Below are positions 8,672-16,846 of a stretch of 64,000 bases of DNA, piece after piece. The DNA is from Hydrogenophaga palleronii NBRC 102513 (GTDB taxonomy: Bacteria > Pseudomonadota > Gammaproteobacteria > Burkholderiales > Burkholderiaceae_C), in the NCBI RefSeq assembly GCF_001571225.1, contig NZ_BCTJ01000002.1, forward strand, positions 186,001 through 250,000, given 5' to 3'. Made by a program: the position numbers and the translations under genes. Under the pieces are notes generated by a model. That model saw only the letters and a list, made by a program, of their open reading frames with translations, was not told the DNA's origin and did not search any database. Position 1 is the first letter of the stretch; each line of letters starts with the position of its first letter.

Positions 8672-9394
8672 ATGACACGGTTTGAACACACACGCGGCCT
8701 GCTGCACAGGACATTGCTCGCCTCGGCCCTCGCCGGTGCCGCGCTGGGCCTGGCGGGCGCCGCGCAGGCACAGGACTCGTCCATGGAAGAGCGGCTGCGC
8801 GCCCAGTTGCGCCTGGTGACCGGGCAACTGCAGCAGACGCAGAACGAACTGGCGCAGATGAAGGCCGGTGGTGCAGCGAGCGCACCGGGCGCCGCCACCC
8901 GGGCACCTGCACCCGACACCGAGGCGCTGCGTGCCGAGCTGGCCCAGAGCCGCGCACAACTCGCGCGCGAACGCGAGGCGCGTGCGCGCCAGGACAGCGA
9001 ACGCACGGCGGCCCAGCAGCAGGCGCGTGAGGCGGTGGACAAGGCGGGTGCACAGGTGGCGCAGTTCCGTGGCGCCTACGACGAACTGCTCAAGATGGCA
9101 CGCGCCTCGGAGGCCGAACGTCAGCGCCTGGGCCAGGAGGTGGCTTTGCAGAAGGCCGCGGTGGCGCAATGCGAGGTGAAGAACCAGCAGCTGTACGCGG
9201 TCGGCATGGAAGTGGTGAACGCCTACGAGAAGCTCGACCTGAACACCGTGCTCTCGTCGCGCCAGCCGTTCGCCACCAGCCGCCGCGTGAAGCTGGAAGA
9301 GATCGCGCAGCAGTACGGCGACAAGCTGTACCAGAGCCGGTTCGACGTGCGCGCCGTCAATGCCCCGGCAGACCAGGCCGCCACCACACCATGA
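8672..9394 (+). CDS. Periplasmic coiled-coil protein of unknown function
   Basis: 240 residues, with AAGGAG about 5 bases before the ATG. The signal peptide ends near residue 34 (LAGAAQAQ). Long heptad-like helical segments follow at about 38-65 (EERLRAQLRLVTGQLQQTQN) and 92-170 (Gln/Arg/Ala-rich), interrupted by a Pro/Ala linker. A conserved-looking C-terminal helix contains YDELLKMARASEAERQRLGQ and NAYEKLDLNTVLSSRQPF. I cannot name a family. It overlaps the next gene by four bases (ATGA), so it is translationally coupled to a periplasmic folding factor, in keeping with an assembly or scaffold role. Confidence 0.7.
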   Translation: MTRFEHTRGLLHRTLLASALAGAALGLAGAAQAQDSSMEERLRAQLRLVTGQLQQTQNELAQMKAGGAASAPGAATRAPAPDTEALRAELAQSRAQLAREREARARQDSERTAAQQQAREAVDKAGAQVAQFRGAYDELLKMARASEAERQRLGQEVALQKAAVAQCEVKNQQLYAVGMEVVNAYEKLDLNTVLSSRQPFATSRRVKLEEIAQQYGDKLYQSRFDVRAVNAPADQAATTP

Positions 9395-10326
9395 CCGCCA
9401 TGAAGACCCTTCACCGACAGGCCGCGCGCAGCGCGCTCGGCCTCGCGCTTGCCGCGTTTGTGATCCCCGCGCTGGCACAGACCCCGGCCACGGCCAGCCC
9501 GCCAGTGGCCCGCCTGGGTGCCGTGTCGATTTCGGCCAACGAGGTGGAGCGCCTGCTGCAGGCCATGCCGGAGGCCGAGCGCGCGCAGTTGAAGACCGAC
9601 CGTTCCGGCCTTGAGAACTGGCTGCGCCAGCGCCTGGCGAGCGAGCAGCTGCTGCGCGAGGCGCGCCAGCAGCAATGGCAGGAACGCCCCGAGGTGAAGG
9701 CGCGTGTGGACGCGGCGGTGCGGGAGATCACCGACCGCATCGTCAGCAGCAGCTACCTGGCCTCGGTGACCGCATTGCCTGCGGACTACCCGAACGATGC
9801 AGAACTGGCCGCGGCCTACGAGCAGGCCAAGCCCGGCCTCAACGTGCCCGCCAGCTACCGCGTGGCGCAGATCTACCTGCCCACACCACCGCAGGCGGAT
9901 GCCACCACCACGGCACAGGTGCGCGCCGAAGCCGTCAAGCTCGCGGCGCAAGCCCGCAAGGGCGACTTTGCGGCGCTGGCCAAGGCCAGGTCTCAGGACG
10001 CACGCAGCGCCGCCCAGGGTGGAGAGGTCGGCCTGCTGCCCTTGGCGCTGATGCTGCCGGAGATCCGCGAGCCCGTGGCGCGCCTGCAGCCCAACCAGGT
10101 CAGCGAGCCGGTGCAGTCGCCGAGCGGCTTCCATGTGCTGAAGCTGCTGGCCATCCAGCCGGCCCGCCTGGCCACGCTGGAGGAAGCCCGGCCACGGCTG
10201 CAGGCCGCCCTGCGTGAGCAGCGCCAGCAGGCGCTGGTGAGCGAGTACCTCACCCGCATGGCGCCGGCCGCCAGCGTCAGCATCGACGCCGCCGCGCTGG
10301 ACGCGGCGCTGCAGCAACGCCCCTGA
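9391..10326 (+). CDS. PpiC/SurA-like parvulin peptidyl-prolyl isomerase
   Basis: 311 residues. A signal peptide (ARSALGLALAAFVIPALAQ) is followed by an N-terminal helical chaperone-like part (about 35-145) and a parvulin domain (about 150-265): YRVAQIYLP, then GDFAALAKARSQD, GGEVGLLPL and VSEPVQSPSGFHVLKLL are the characteristic segments. A helical tail ends the protein. It acts in the periplasm on outer-membrane or secreted clients, here most likely the exoprotein, TpsB or porin of this locus. The start overlaps the upstream stop in an ATGA; a second Met three codons on is possible. Confidence 0.87.
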   Translation: MTAMKTLHRQAARSALGLALAAFVIPALAQTPATASPPVARLGAVSISANEVERLLQAMPEAERAQLKTDRSGLENWLRQRLASEQLLREARQQQWQERPEVKARVDAAVREITDRIVSSSYLASVTALPADYPNDAELAAAYEQAKPGLNVPASYRVAQIYLPTPPQADATTTAQVRAEAVKLAAQARKGDFAALAKARSQDARSAAQGGEVGLLPLALMLPEIREPVARLQPNQVSEPVQSPSGFHVLKLLAIQPARLATLEEARPRLQAALREQRQQALVSEYLTRMAPAASVSIDAAALDAALQQRP

Positions 10327-10371
10327 GCGACCCATTCCATTTCTTTTTCTTTTGAACCACAGGACTTCCAC

Positions 10372-10908
10372 ATGAGCCAGAACACCACCGACCACACCGT
10401 TGCAACGCCGGCCACGGCCACTGCTTTGCTTTTCGCCATGACGCCCGACCAGGTGGCCGACGCCATCAAATCCTCGGGCTGCGCGGTGACGGCCATCGAG
10501 CAGGATGGCGTGGTGCGCCTGCACAGCGCCAGCCAGGGCATCGGCTTTCAGGTGCTGTGGGGCAACGCCAGCGCCACCGGCGAGTACCTGGACCTCACCC
10601 TGAGCTGCCCGCTGCGCGTGCAGGGCGGTGTGCTGCCGGAGAGCGTGCTGGCCGACTGGCACCGCAGCAAGCGCTTCGCCCGCGTCGCCCTGCACGGTGA
10701 CTTTGTTGTGCTGGAGATGGACGTGCTGGCCGCCGGCGGCATCAGCCCGAACCACCTGGCCATGATGATGCAGCTCTGGAGCCAGATGATGGGCCAGTTC
10801 TTCGTGCACCTGCGCAACTTCAAGCCGGCCGACACGCCGGTGGATGGCGAGGCGGCGGCCGAATTGCCTGCGCAAGCCGGCGCGTTGAGCGAGCCCGTTG
10901 CCGCCTGA
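10372..10908 (+). CDS. YbjN-domain-like protein
   Basis: 178 residues without a signal peptide. The fold pattern and motifs (MTPDQVADAIKSSGCAVTAI, a beta meander, NHLAMMMQLWSQMMGQFFVH) fit the YbjN family, which resembles type III secretion chaperones. Function in this family is poorly known. The gene follows the parvulin gene at 45 bases and belongs to the same rightward series. A cytoplasmic chaperone for an exported protein is a reasonable but untested reading. Confidence 0.6.
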   Translation: MSQNTTDHTVATPATATALLFAMTPDQVADAIKSSGCAVTAIEQDGVVRLHSASQGIGFQVLWGNASATGEYLDLTLSCPLRVQGGVLPESVLADWHRSKRFARVALHGDFVVLEMDVLAAGGISPNHLAMMMQLWSQMMGQFFVHLRNFKPADTPVDGEAAAELPAQAGALSEPVAA

Positions 10909-10945
10909 CGCGTGGACCAGTCGCCATTCGCAGGGAGCCCGGGCC

Positions 10946-11257
10946 TTGGCCAGCGCGCTTGATCCGGGCCTCGACCCCGTGGTGCCACCCGCCACGGGCC
11001 GCCAGCAGACGCGCATTGCGGTGCGCCGGCAACGCGATCGCATGGCGCGGGCGGCCCTGATCTGGGAACGCCAGCGCGTGGACTTTGTGCGCTTGCTGGC
11101 CGAGACGATGGAGCAGTTCGACATCTCGCCGGCCGAGATATCGATCGCGCGCCGCGAGATCGCCGCCACACGCAGTGCCCGCATGGTGCCGCCAGGCGCC
11201 GCGGTGCATACCGCCGAGGTGGCACCGGGGCAGGCCGACGCAACGCCTGCACCATGA
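10946..11257 (+). CDS. Small basic helical protein, unknown
   Basis: 103 residues if it starts at TTG 10946, which has GGGAG 8 bases upstream. An earlier TTG at 10898, overlapping the YbjN-like gene, has no such site. The centre is Arg-rich (RRQRDRMARAALIWERQR) followed by an acidic/helical stretch (FVRLLAETMEQFDISPAEIS). No signal peptide or known family is evident. The gene is kept because it fills the gap in the operon and its end overlaps a possible ATG of the next gene. Confidence 0.5.
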   Translation: MASALDPGLDPVVPPATGRQQTRIAVRRQRDRMARAALIWERQRVDFVRLLAETMEQFDISPAEISIARREIAATRSARMVPPGAAVHTAEVAPGQADATPAP

Positions 11258-11319
11258 GCCGTGACGCCGCGGGCGGGCATCTCGCAAACCGATTCCAAAG
11301 ACCTGAAGAGAGCCGCACG

Positions 11320-11790
11320 ATGCCACCACCCGTGATCACGCGCCGCGAATCCCTGTGGGCACCGATGCGCCGCGCCATCGGCCGCCTGGGCCTGGGTCTC
11401 ACGGTGTCGGCCGCGCCGGCACTGGCGCAGGGCGAGGCCGTTCCTTCGGTACCGCTGCACTGGAGTCGGTATGCGGAGTGGGTGAGCCAACAGTTCCAGG
11501 CCCGCCTGAGCGACCCGAACAACGAGGCCGTGCTGCGCCTGCACGGATGGATGCAGGCCGGCGTGCCGTTGCAGCCGCAAGCTGCCCGCGAGCCCTCGTT
11601 GGTGCTGCGGGTCTGGATCGCCCCCACGGGTGAAGTGGCACGGCTGGCCTTCGATTCGCTGGGGAATCTGTTGGCCGATGGCGACTTGCGCAGCCTGATC
11701 ACGGCCGAACCCCTGGCGAAGCCGCCGCCGCAAGACATGTTGCAGCCGATGGTGTTGCAGTTGGCCCTGGGTGCGCCTCACTTTGAGTGA
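11320..11790 (+). CDS. Secreted protein with TonB-C-like domain
   Basis: 156 residues from this ATG. It starts MPPPVITRRESLWAPMRRA, then a hydrophobic core (IGRLGLGLTVSAAPALAQG) that makes a good signal peptide. A longer start at 11254, overlapping the previous stop as ATGA, would bury the signal after 38 residues. The mature part ends in a domain with the same pattern as the TonB-like protein encoded at 6113: a V/L-R/D-hW strand with a Gly turn, then an S-GN-D segment, then PPQDMLQPM against PPQSMRFPM. So the locus has two forms of this domain, one membrane-tethered and one apparently free in the periplasm. The start and the family link are moderately sure. Confidence 0.6.
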   Translation: MPPPVITRRESLWAPMRRAIGRLGLGLTVSAAPALAQGEAVPSVPLHWSRYAEWVSQQFQARLSDPNNEAVLRLHGWMQAGVPLQPQAAREPSLVLRVWIAPTGEVARLAFDSLGNLLADGDLRSLITAEPLAKPPPQDMLQPMVLQLALGAPHFE

Positions 11791-11814
11791 GCGGGCGTGG
11801 CGGTTGATGCCGCC

Positions 11815-12162
11815 TCAGTAAACCGTCTCGCGGGCTTCCAGCACCAGCGACACAACCCGGCAGCCTTTGCAACTCGCCTTGGCGCGCAGGCGGCAATCGG
11901 CATCGGCCTCGACCGCCAGGCGGTAGTGGTACTCCAGTCCGTCGGTCTCGCCCGGGTTGTCGCTCGGTATGCGCCGAGCCCACAAGCGTTTTCCATCCAC
12001 CTCCACGGCCAGTTCCAGCCAGCTCCCGACGGCCTCCGCCGGCACATGCACCAGCAGCGTGGCATCCAGGTCGAAGGTGCGCTGGCGGCCCAGCGCCGCG
12101 GGGATCACCAGCGAGGCGACGGAGTCGCTGCCCGCGTCATACTTCCAATATTCCAGAGTCAT
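11815..12162 (-). CDS. Conserved-looking hypothetical protein
   Basis: 115 residues, no signal peptide. It reads as a beta-rich domain (TFDLDATLLVHVPAEAVGSW, LEYHYRLAVEADADC) with a small cysteine group near the end (ADCRLRAKASCKGCRVVSL). I do not recognise it. It faces the envelope operon and is divergent from the ferredoxin gene with a 39-base gap, so the two could share a promoter region. No clear ribosome site precedes the ATG. Confidence 0.5.
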   Translation of the reverse strand: MTLEYWKYDAGSDSVASLVIPAALGRQRTFDLDATLLVHVPAEAVGSWLELAVEVDGKRLWARRIPSDNPGETDGLEYHYRLAVEADADCRLRAKASCKGCRVVSLVLEARETVY

Positions 12163-12201
12163 GCGAAAAGTCTAAGCCCAAGCCACCCCGATCCCACGCA
12201 C

Positions 12202-12477
12202 ATGAAGACCTTCCGTATCCGGGTTGAAGGCCAGGCGGCTGACGCCGAAGCCGACAGCGAGACCAGTTTGTTCGCCGCGATGGCGCGCACGGGCATTGAA
12301 TGGCGGGTGTCCTGCCGCAACGGCACCTGCCGCACCTGCATGGGTCTCTTGCTGCAGGGGCAAGTGCGCTACGACATTGCCTGGCCCGGCCTGAGCGCCG
12401 ACGAAAAGGAAGAGGGCTATTGCCTGCCCTGCATTGCCCGGCCCATGGCAGATATCGTCATCGCCCAACAGGCTTGA
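12202..12477 (+). CDS. [2Fe-2S] plant-type ferredoxin
   Basis: 91 residues with the cluster ligands in the expected pattern: CRNGTCRTC (CX4CX2C, about residues 38-46) and a fourth Cys in GYCLPCIARP about 30 residues on. It should carry electrons to or from an oxygenase or reductase in the cytoplasm. It stands alone, divergent from a hypothetical gene and upstream of IS debris, so its partner cannot be told from context; the oxygenases of this window are candidates only. The extra Cys near the fourth ligand is worth noting. Confidence 0.85.
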   Translation: MKTFRIRVEGQAADAEADSETSLFAAMARTGIEWRVSCRNGTCRTCMGLLLQGQVRYDIAWPGLSADEKEEGYCLPCIARPMADIVIAQQA

Positions 12478-12643
12478 AGGTTCGGCCTTCGAGGTGGGCT
12501 TGAAGGCAAGCAGCTCGTGTGCGCGGATGGCCGTGTGGAGGCGCAAGCCTCAGCAACACATCGTGATCCATGGCGACCAAGGCAGCCAATAAGGAAGCGA
12601 AGAGTTCAACCGATTCTGCGCAACCCGCAACCTCGAACCCGGC

Positions 12644-12856
12644 ATGAGCAGGCGGGACAACTGCCGGGACAATGCTGTCGCCGAGTCTTCTTCAGCAGCC
12701 TGAAAAAGGAACGCATCCAAAAAGCGCATTTGCAAGACCCGGGAGTTCGCGCACGCCGATGTCTTCGGCCACATCCAAGCGTTTTACAACCGAACCCGCC
12801 GCCACCGCCATCTCGGTGGCATCAGCCCCGAAGCGTTTGAACGGGCTTCGGCTTGA
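12644..12856 (+). pseudogene. IS3-family transposase OrfB remnant
   Basis: In pieces of different frames the DNA reads MSRRDNCRDNAVAES, then FFSSLKKERIQKAH, then ADVFGHIQAFYNRTRRHRH followed by LGGISPEAFERASA and a stop. This is the C-terminal end of an IS3-family OrfB (integrase core with the YNRTRRH and SPEAFE signatures), broken by at least two frameshifts. The bases 12478-12643 before it hold nothing I can assign. It is an old insertion scar just upstream of the catabolic operon. Confidence 0.8.
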
Positions 12857-12931
12857 GGCTGGAGCTTGTCTATCAGACCGGGAGCAGTCCATCCTGACAA
12901 GGTGCGCGCCATGGGGAGCGTTGTTTTGATT

Positions 12932-12959
12932 TCACGATCGCATAATCGAATAATCGTGA
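12932..12959. promoter_or_regulatory. Inverted repeat upstream of the monooxygenase/Mo-hydroxylase operon
   Basis: TCACGAT and ATCGTGA face each other across 14 bases. The spacer also contains a direct repeat, ATAATCG at 12942-12948 and again at 12950-12956. The site is AT-richer than its surroundings and ends 82 bases before the first start codon of the operon. It could be the operator of a LysR-type regulator such as the one encoded at 30492. The repeat is seen; its use is inference. Confidence 0.45.
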
Positions 12960-13041
12960 TTAACTTTTGTCCTGACTCAACTTAGAGTGGCGCCCTTACC
13001 AATCAATGAGTTCCTGCGAAGGGGCGGGGCAAAGGACGTTC

Positions 13042-14232
13042 ATGCGCATAGCAGTCATCGGTGCCGGGATCGGAGGGCTCACGGCGGCCATCGCCCTGCT
13101 CAAACGAGGTTTTGAAGTGGAGGTGTTCGAGCAGGCCAGGGAGCTGGGGGAAATCGGCGCCGGCGTGCAGATCAGCCCGAATGGCGTCAGGGTTCTGGCG
13201 AGTCTCGGGCTCATGAACGACATCGAGGCCGTCGCGTCCGAACCGGCGGGCAAGTGTGTGCGGCTGTGGTCGACCGGGCAGGAGTGGAAGCTGTTCGATC
13301 TGGGTTCGGTCTCACGACAGCGTTACGGTTTCCCGTACCTGACCATGCACCGTGGCGACTTGCACCAGGTGCTGGTCAAGGGGCTTCGTGCCTTGAGCCC
13401 CAATGCCATCCGTCTCGACACCCGTATCACCGACATTCGCCAGGACGCTGATGTGGTGCGCATGTTCGCTTCAGGCCAGGAGGTCGCCAGTGCCGATTTC
13501 GTGGTGGGCGCCGATGGTGTGCATTCGCAGGTGCGCCAACGCCTGTTTGGCGATGACGAGGCCCGCTTCTCGGGCATCGTGGCCTGGCGGGGCGTGATCG
13601 ATGCAGAGACATTGCCCGCGCATCTGCGGCAACCCTATGGCTACAACTGGCTCGGGCCTGGAAAGCACGTTATCCACTATCCCGTGCGGTCCGGGAAGCT
13701 GGTGAACCTGGTGGCGGTGGTTGAGCAGTCTCAGCGTTGGGAGCTCGAGTCCTGGTCCCAGAAGGGCTCTCGGGAAGATTTCGAGCGCGACTTCGCGGGC
13801 TGGCACGAAGACGTCCACCACCTGATCCGTGCGGTGGAGACGCCGTACAAATGGGCGCTCATGGTGCGAGACCCGATGTCGTCGTGGACCAAGGGGCGTG
13901 TGACGCTGCTGGGCGATGCCTGCCACCCGACGCTGCCGTTCCTGGCGCAGGGCGCGGTGATGGCGCTGGAAGATGGCTACCTGCTCGCCCGGGCGCTGCA
14001 CGAACACGGTGGCGACATCGCACGTGGCACGGCTGCCTACGAGGCCGCGCGTGTGCAGCGCACCGCGAAGATCGTGCAGGGCGCTAACGAAAACGCCACG
14101 CGCTTCCACAATCCACAGCTGGCCCATGCCGAAGGCGCCGCGGCCTATGTGGACCGCGAATGGACGGAAGAGCGCGTCCGGCAACGGTATGAATGGCTGT
14201 TTGAGTACAACGTGGAGACCCTCGCGCTATGA
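13042..14232 (+). CDS. FAD-dependent aromatic monooxygenase (salicylate-hydroxylase-like), copy 1
   Basis: 396 residues. The N-terminal dinucleotide-binding motif AVIGAGIGGLTAA starts at residue 3, which together with AAAGGA just upstream fixes this start over an earlier ATG. The DG motif (DFVVGADGVHSQVR) and the second FAD motif (GRVTLLGDACHPTLPFLAQG) are present. This is the class A flavoprotein hydroxylase layout: NAD(P)H-driven hydroxylation of an aromatic acid. It is closely related along its full length to the protein encoded at 31993. It leads an operon with a hydrolase and a molybdenum hydroxylase, so the substrate may be a hydroxylated (hetero)aromatic acid; the exact compound is unknown. 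Confidence 0.88.
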   Translation: MRIAVIGAGIGGLTAAIALLKRGFEVEVFEQARELGEIGAGVQISPNGVRVLASLGLMNDIEAVASEPAGKCVRLWSTGQEWKLFDLGSVSRQRYGFPYLTMHRGDLHQVLVKGLRALSPNAIRLDTRITDIRQDADVVRMFASGQEVASADFVVGADGVHSQVRQRLFGDDEARFSGIVAWRGVIDAETLPAHLRQPYGYNWLGPGKHVIHYPVRSGKLVNLVAVVEQSQRWELESWSQKGSREDFERDFAGWHEDVHHLIRAVETPYKWALMVRDPMSSWTKGRVTLLGDACHPTLPFLAQGAVMALEDGYLLARALHEHGGDIARGTAAYEAARVQRTAKIVQGANENATRFHNPQLAHAEGAAAYVDREWTEERVRQRYEWLFEYNVETLAL

Positions 14233-14984
14233 AGGAGCATCTGGCTTCGCACACCTGTGGTGGAGGCCCCCGGAAGGTCATTGTGATGAATGGCTGGCTG
14301 GGGCTGTCCAGGCACTGGCAACCCATGCTGGAGGCCATGGACCCGGATCGGTTCGAATGCGCGGTTTTCGAGTACCGCGGCTACGGTTCGCGCCGGTCCG
14401 AGCCCGGCCTGTTCCAGTTTGAAGAGGCGGCGTCGGACGTGCTGGCGCTGGCCGATGGGTTGGGCTGGTCGAGCTTTTCCATCGTGGGCCACTCCATGGG
14501 TGGCATGGCGATGCAACGCGTGGCCTTGCGGGCCCCTGATCGGGTGGAGCGTCTGCTGGGCATTGCGCCGGTTTCCGCCGCGGGTTCCGGCATGGATGCC
14601 GCCCGCCGGGCCTTCTTCGAGTCGGCCGTGGACGATGTGGCTGCGCGCCAGCAGATCTTTCACATGTCGACCGGCCAACGACTGACGGCGGCTTGGTGCC
14701 GAAACATGGCCGCCGACTCCACGGAGAACAGCCCCGCGGCCATGCGTGCGTACCTGGACGGTTGGGCGGGCCAGGGGTTCGCCGATCAGGTGGCCGGGCT
14801 GGACGTTCCCGTGAAGGTGCTGGCGGGTGAATTCGATCCTGGCATCAGCTTTGAACGGGCCCGCGATGCCTGGCTGCTGCACCACCCGCACGCCGAGATT
14901 GAAATGGTCCCGCAGACGGGGCACTACCCGATGCAGGAATTGCCCGCTTTCGTGGCGGCCCGGGCAGGCGCGTGGCTTTGGTGA
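14229..14984 (+). CDS. Alpha/beta hydrolase
   Basis: 251 residues, coupled to the monooxygenase gene by an ATGA overlap. The nucleophile elbow is GHSMGG (Ser89), with a likely acid in AGEFDPG and the catalytic His in QTGHYP near the end. Such enzymes cleave esters, C-C bonds of ring-cleavage products, or amides (NicD-like deformylases). Here it probably opens or trims an intermediate made by the monooxygenase and molybdenum hydroxylase. In copy 2 of this operon its place is taken by a VOC protein and a fumarylacetoacetase. Confidence 0.82.
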   Translation: MKEHLASHTCGGGPRKVIVMNGWLGLSRHWQPMLEAMDPDRFECAVFEYRGYGSRRSEPGLFQFEEAASDVLALADGLGWSSFSIVGHSMGGMAMQRVALRAPDRVERLLGIAPVSAAGSGMDAARRAFFESAVDDVAARQQIFHMSTGQRLTAAWCRNMAADSTENSPAAMRAYLDGWAGQGFADQVAGLDVPVKVLAGEFDPGISFERARDAWLLHHPHAEIEMVPQTGHYPMQELPAFVAARAGAWLW

Positions 14985-14993
14985 GTTGAGGCG

Positions 14994-15821
14994 ATGTATC
15001 CCTTTTCCTATGTCAGACCGGCTTCCGTTCAGGAGGCTGTGGACTGTCTTTCCCGATTCCCCGATGCCCGGCCGCTGGCCGGCGGCATGACGCTGTTGCC
15101 CACGCTCAAGCAGCGCCTGAGCGCGCCCAGCCACCTCGTGGACCTGAGCCGCTTGCCGGCGCTTCAGGGCATTTCGCAAGAGGGTGGTGTCCTGCGCATC
15201 GGCGCCGCCACGCGCCATGCGGCGGTGGCGCAGTCGGATGTGGTTCGGCGTTGCATTCCCGCGTTGTCGGATCTCGCCGGTCTCATCGGCGATCAGCAGG
15301 TGCGCAACCGCGGCACCCTGGGTGGCTCGATCGCCAACAGCGACCCTGCCGCCGATTACCCTTCGGCCGTGCTGGCGCTCAAGGCGACGGTGGTCACCGA
15401 CCGGCGCCGCATTGACGGCGATGCCTTCTTCCTGGGCATGTTCGAGACCGCGCTGGAACCCACGGAGATCGTCACCGCGGTGGAGTTCCGGGTGCCCGAT
15501 CGCGCGGCTTATGTGAAGCACCGGCACGCGGCCTCCGGTTATGCGGTGGCAGGAGTCTTCATCGCGGACCATGGGGGCGATGCCCGCGTTGCCGTGACGG
15601 GCGCTGCGCCGTTTGCGTTCCGGTGGACGGCGGCCGAGCAACGTCTGGCCGCGAGTGCAACCGAAACCTGGGCCCCCGACACGCTGGTGGGCCTGGAGCC
15701 CGAGTCATCGGCATTCAACGCGGACGCCACGGCGACACCGGCATACCGGGCGCATCTGGTTGGCGTGCTCGCCGGGCGCGCGCTGTCGACCCTGCGCACC
15801 CTCGAAGCAAAGGTGAACTGA
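14994..15821 (+). CDS. Molybdenum hydroxylase FAD subunit (CoxM-like)
   Basis: 275 residues. The FAD-binding segments of the CoxM/xanthine-dehydrogenase medium subunit are seen: [15 protein letters not shown] (about 28-42) and the pyrophosphate loop [19 protein letters not shown] (about 108-126). The C-terminal domain is of the usual CO-dehydrogenase type. It passes electrons from the [2Fe-2S] subunit to an acceptor. It starts 9 bases after the hydrolase gene and is followed by the iron-sulphur and molybdopterin subunits. A deletion-fused relative lies at 35059. Confidence 0.9.
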   Translation: MYPFSYVRPASVQEAVDCLSRFPDARPLAGGMTLLPTLKQRLSAPSHLVDLSRLPALQGISQEGGVLRIGAATRHAAVAQSDVVRRCIPALSDLAGLIGDQQVRNRGTLGGSIANSDPAADYPSAVLALKATVVTDRRRIDGDAFFLGMFETALEPTEIVTAVEFRVPDRAAYVKHRHAASGYAVAGVFIADHGGDARVAVTGAAPFAFRWTAAEQRLAASATETWAPDTLVGLEPESSAFNADATATPAYRAHLVGVLAGRALSTLRTLEAKVN

Positions 15822-15823
15822 TC

Positions 15824-16846
15824 ATGGAATTCAAGGGACGGCAGGTCATCCGCGCCAGCCGAGAAACCGTATGGACGGCACTCAATAACCCCGCCGTGCT
15901 GGAGCAATGCATCGACGGCTGCGAATCCTTCACCGCGGTCAACGACAGTGAGTGGCAGGTGGTGGTGCGGGCATCGGTCGGGCCGGTCAAGGCGCGTTTC
16001 AAGGGTGCCTTGACGGTGCAGGACCGGGAGCCGCTCAAGGGCTATCGGCTCCGGGGGCAGGGCGAAGGCGGCATGGCCGGCTTTGGTGAGATGACTGCGG
16101 TGGTCACGCTGGAAGACGAAGGCGCGGACACGTTGCTGGTCTATGCGGCCGAGGCCCATGTGGGTGGCAAGCTGGCGCAGATCGGTTCCCGGCTGGTGGG
16201 ATCGGTGGGCGCCAAGATGGCAGACCGCTTCTTCGCACGCTTCAACGAGGTGTTGACCGAAGGCGGTGGCGAAGGCCAGCGGCCCACGGCCACGGCGGCG
16301 GAGGGACCGGGCAGCACCGCCTGGACCAACAGCGGCGCCGGCCAGGCCAACGTCGAACTGACGGTGAATGGTCAACCGGTGCGCCGCCATGTGGACGACC
16401 GCACCCTGCTGGTCGAGCTGCTGCGGCGCGATCTTGGCCTGACCGGCACCCACGTGGGTTGCGACACGTCGCAATGTGGCGCCTGCACTGTCCGGCTCGA
16501 TGGGGTGGCGGTGAAATCGTGCACCGTGCTGGCCGTGCAGGCCAGTGGCGGCGAGGTGGTCACCATCGAGGGGCTGGCAAAGAAGGACAGCATGCATCCG
16601 CTGCAGAAGGCTTTTGTGCAGTGCCACGGGCTGCAGTGCGGCTTCTGCACGCCCGGAATGATCATGTCTTCCGATGGTTTGCTGCGCTCGGGACAGCAGA
16701 TCGACCATGCATCGATCTGCACTGCGCTCGAGGGCAACATCTGCCGCTGCACGGGCTACGTCAACATCATCCGGGCGGTGGAGCAGGCCGCCACGGAGAT
16801 GGGCCTGCCCTGCAATGCCCGCGCGGATACGGAGGGGGCACGATGA
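15824..16846 (+). CDS. CoxG-CoxS fusion: SRPBCC domain plus [2Fe-2S] subunit
   Basis: 340 residues. The first ~150 are a CoxG/SRPBCC domain ([17 protein letters not shown] to FFARFNEVL). A ~30-residue Gly/Thr/Ala linker leads to a complete CoxS-like subunit: plant-type cluster CDTSQCGAC with a later Cys, and the second cluster CGFCTPGMI with CRCTGY. In CO dehydrogenase CoxG helps anchor the enzyme at the membrane; joined to the small subunit it could dock the hydroxylase to its electron acceptor. The ATG follows the coxM stop by two bases, and the end overlaps coxL as ATGA. The fusion is directly visible because no stop or start separates the parts. Confidence 0.9.
   Translation: MEFKGRQVIRASRETVWTALNNPAVLEQCIDGCESFTAVNDSEWQVVVRASVGPVKARFKGALTVQDREPLKGYRLRGQGEGGMAGFGEMTAVVTLEDEGADTLLVYAAEAHVGGKLAQIGSRLVGSVGAKMADRFFARFNEVLTEGGGEGQRPTATAAEGPGSTAWTNSGAGQANVELTVNGQPVRRHVDDRTLLVELLRRDLGLTGTHVGCDTSQCGACTVRLDGVAVKSCTVLAVQASGGEVVTIEGLAKKDSMHPLQKAFVQCHGLQCGFCTPGMIMSSDGLLRSGQQIDHASICTALEGNICRCTGYVNIIRAVEQAATEMGLPCNARADTEGAR

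Noticed and set aside
6877..11781. Long minus-strand frames (721 and 852 codons) opposite the porin, coiled-coil, parvulin and YbjN-like genes
   Set aside because: Same antisense effect; low-complexity His/Arg/Gln sequence and no plausible starts or family motifs.
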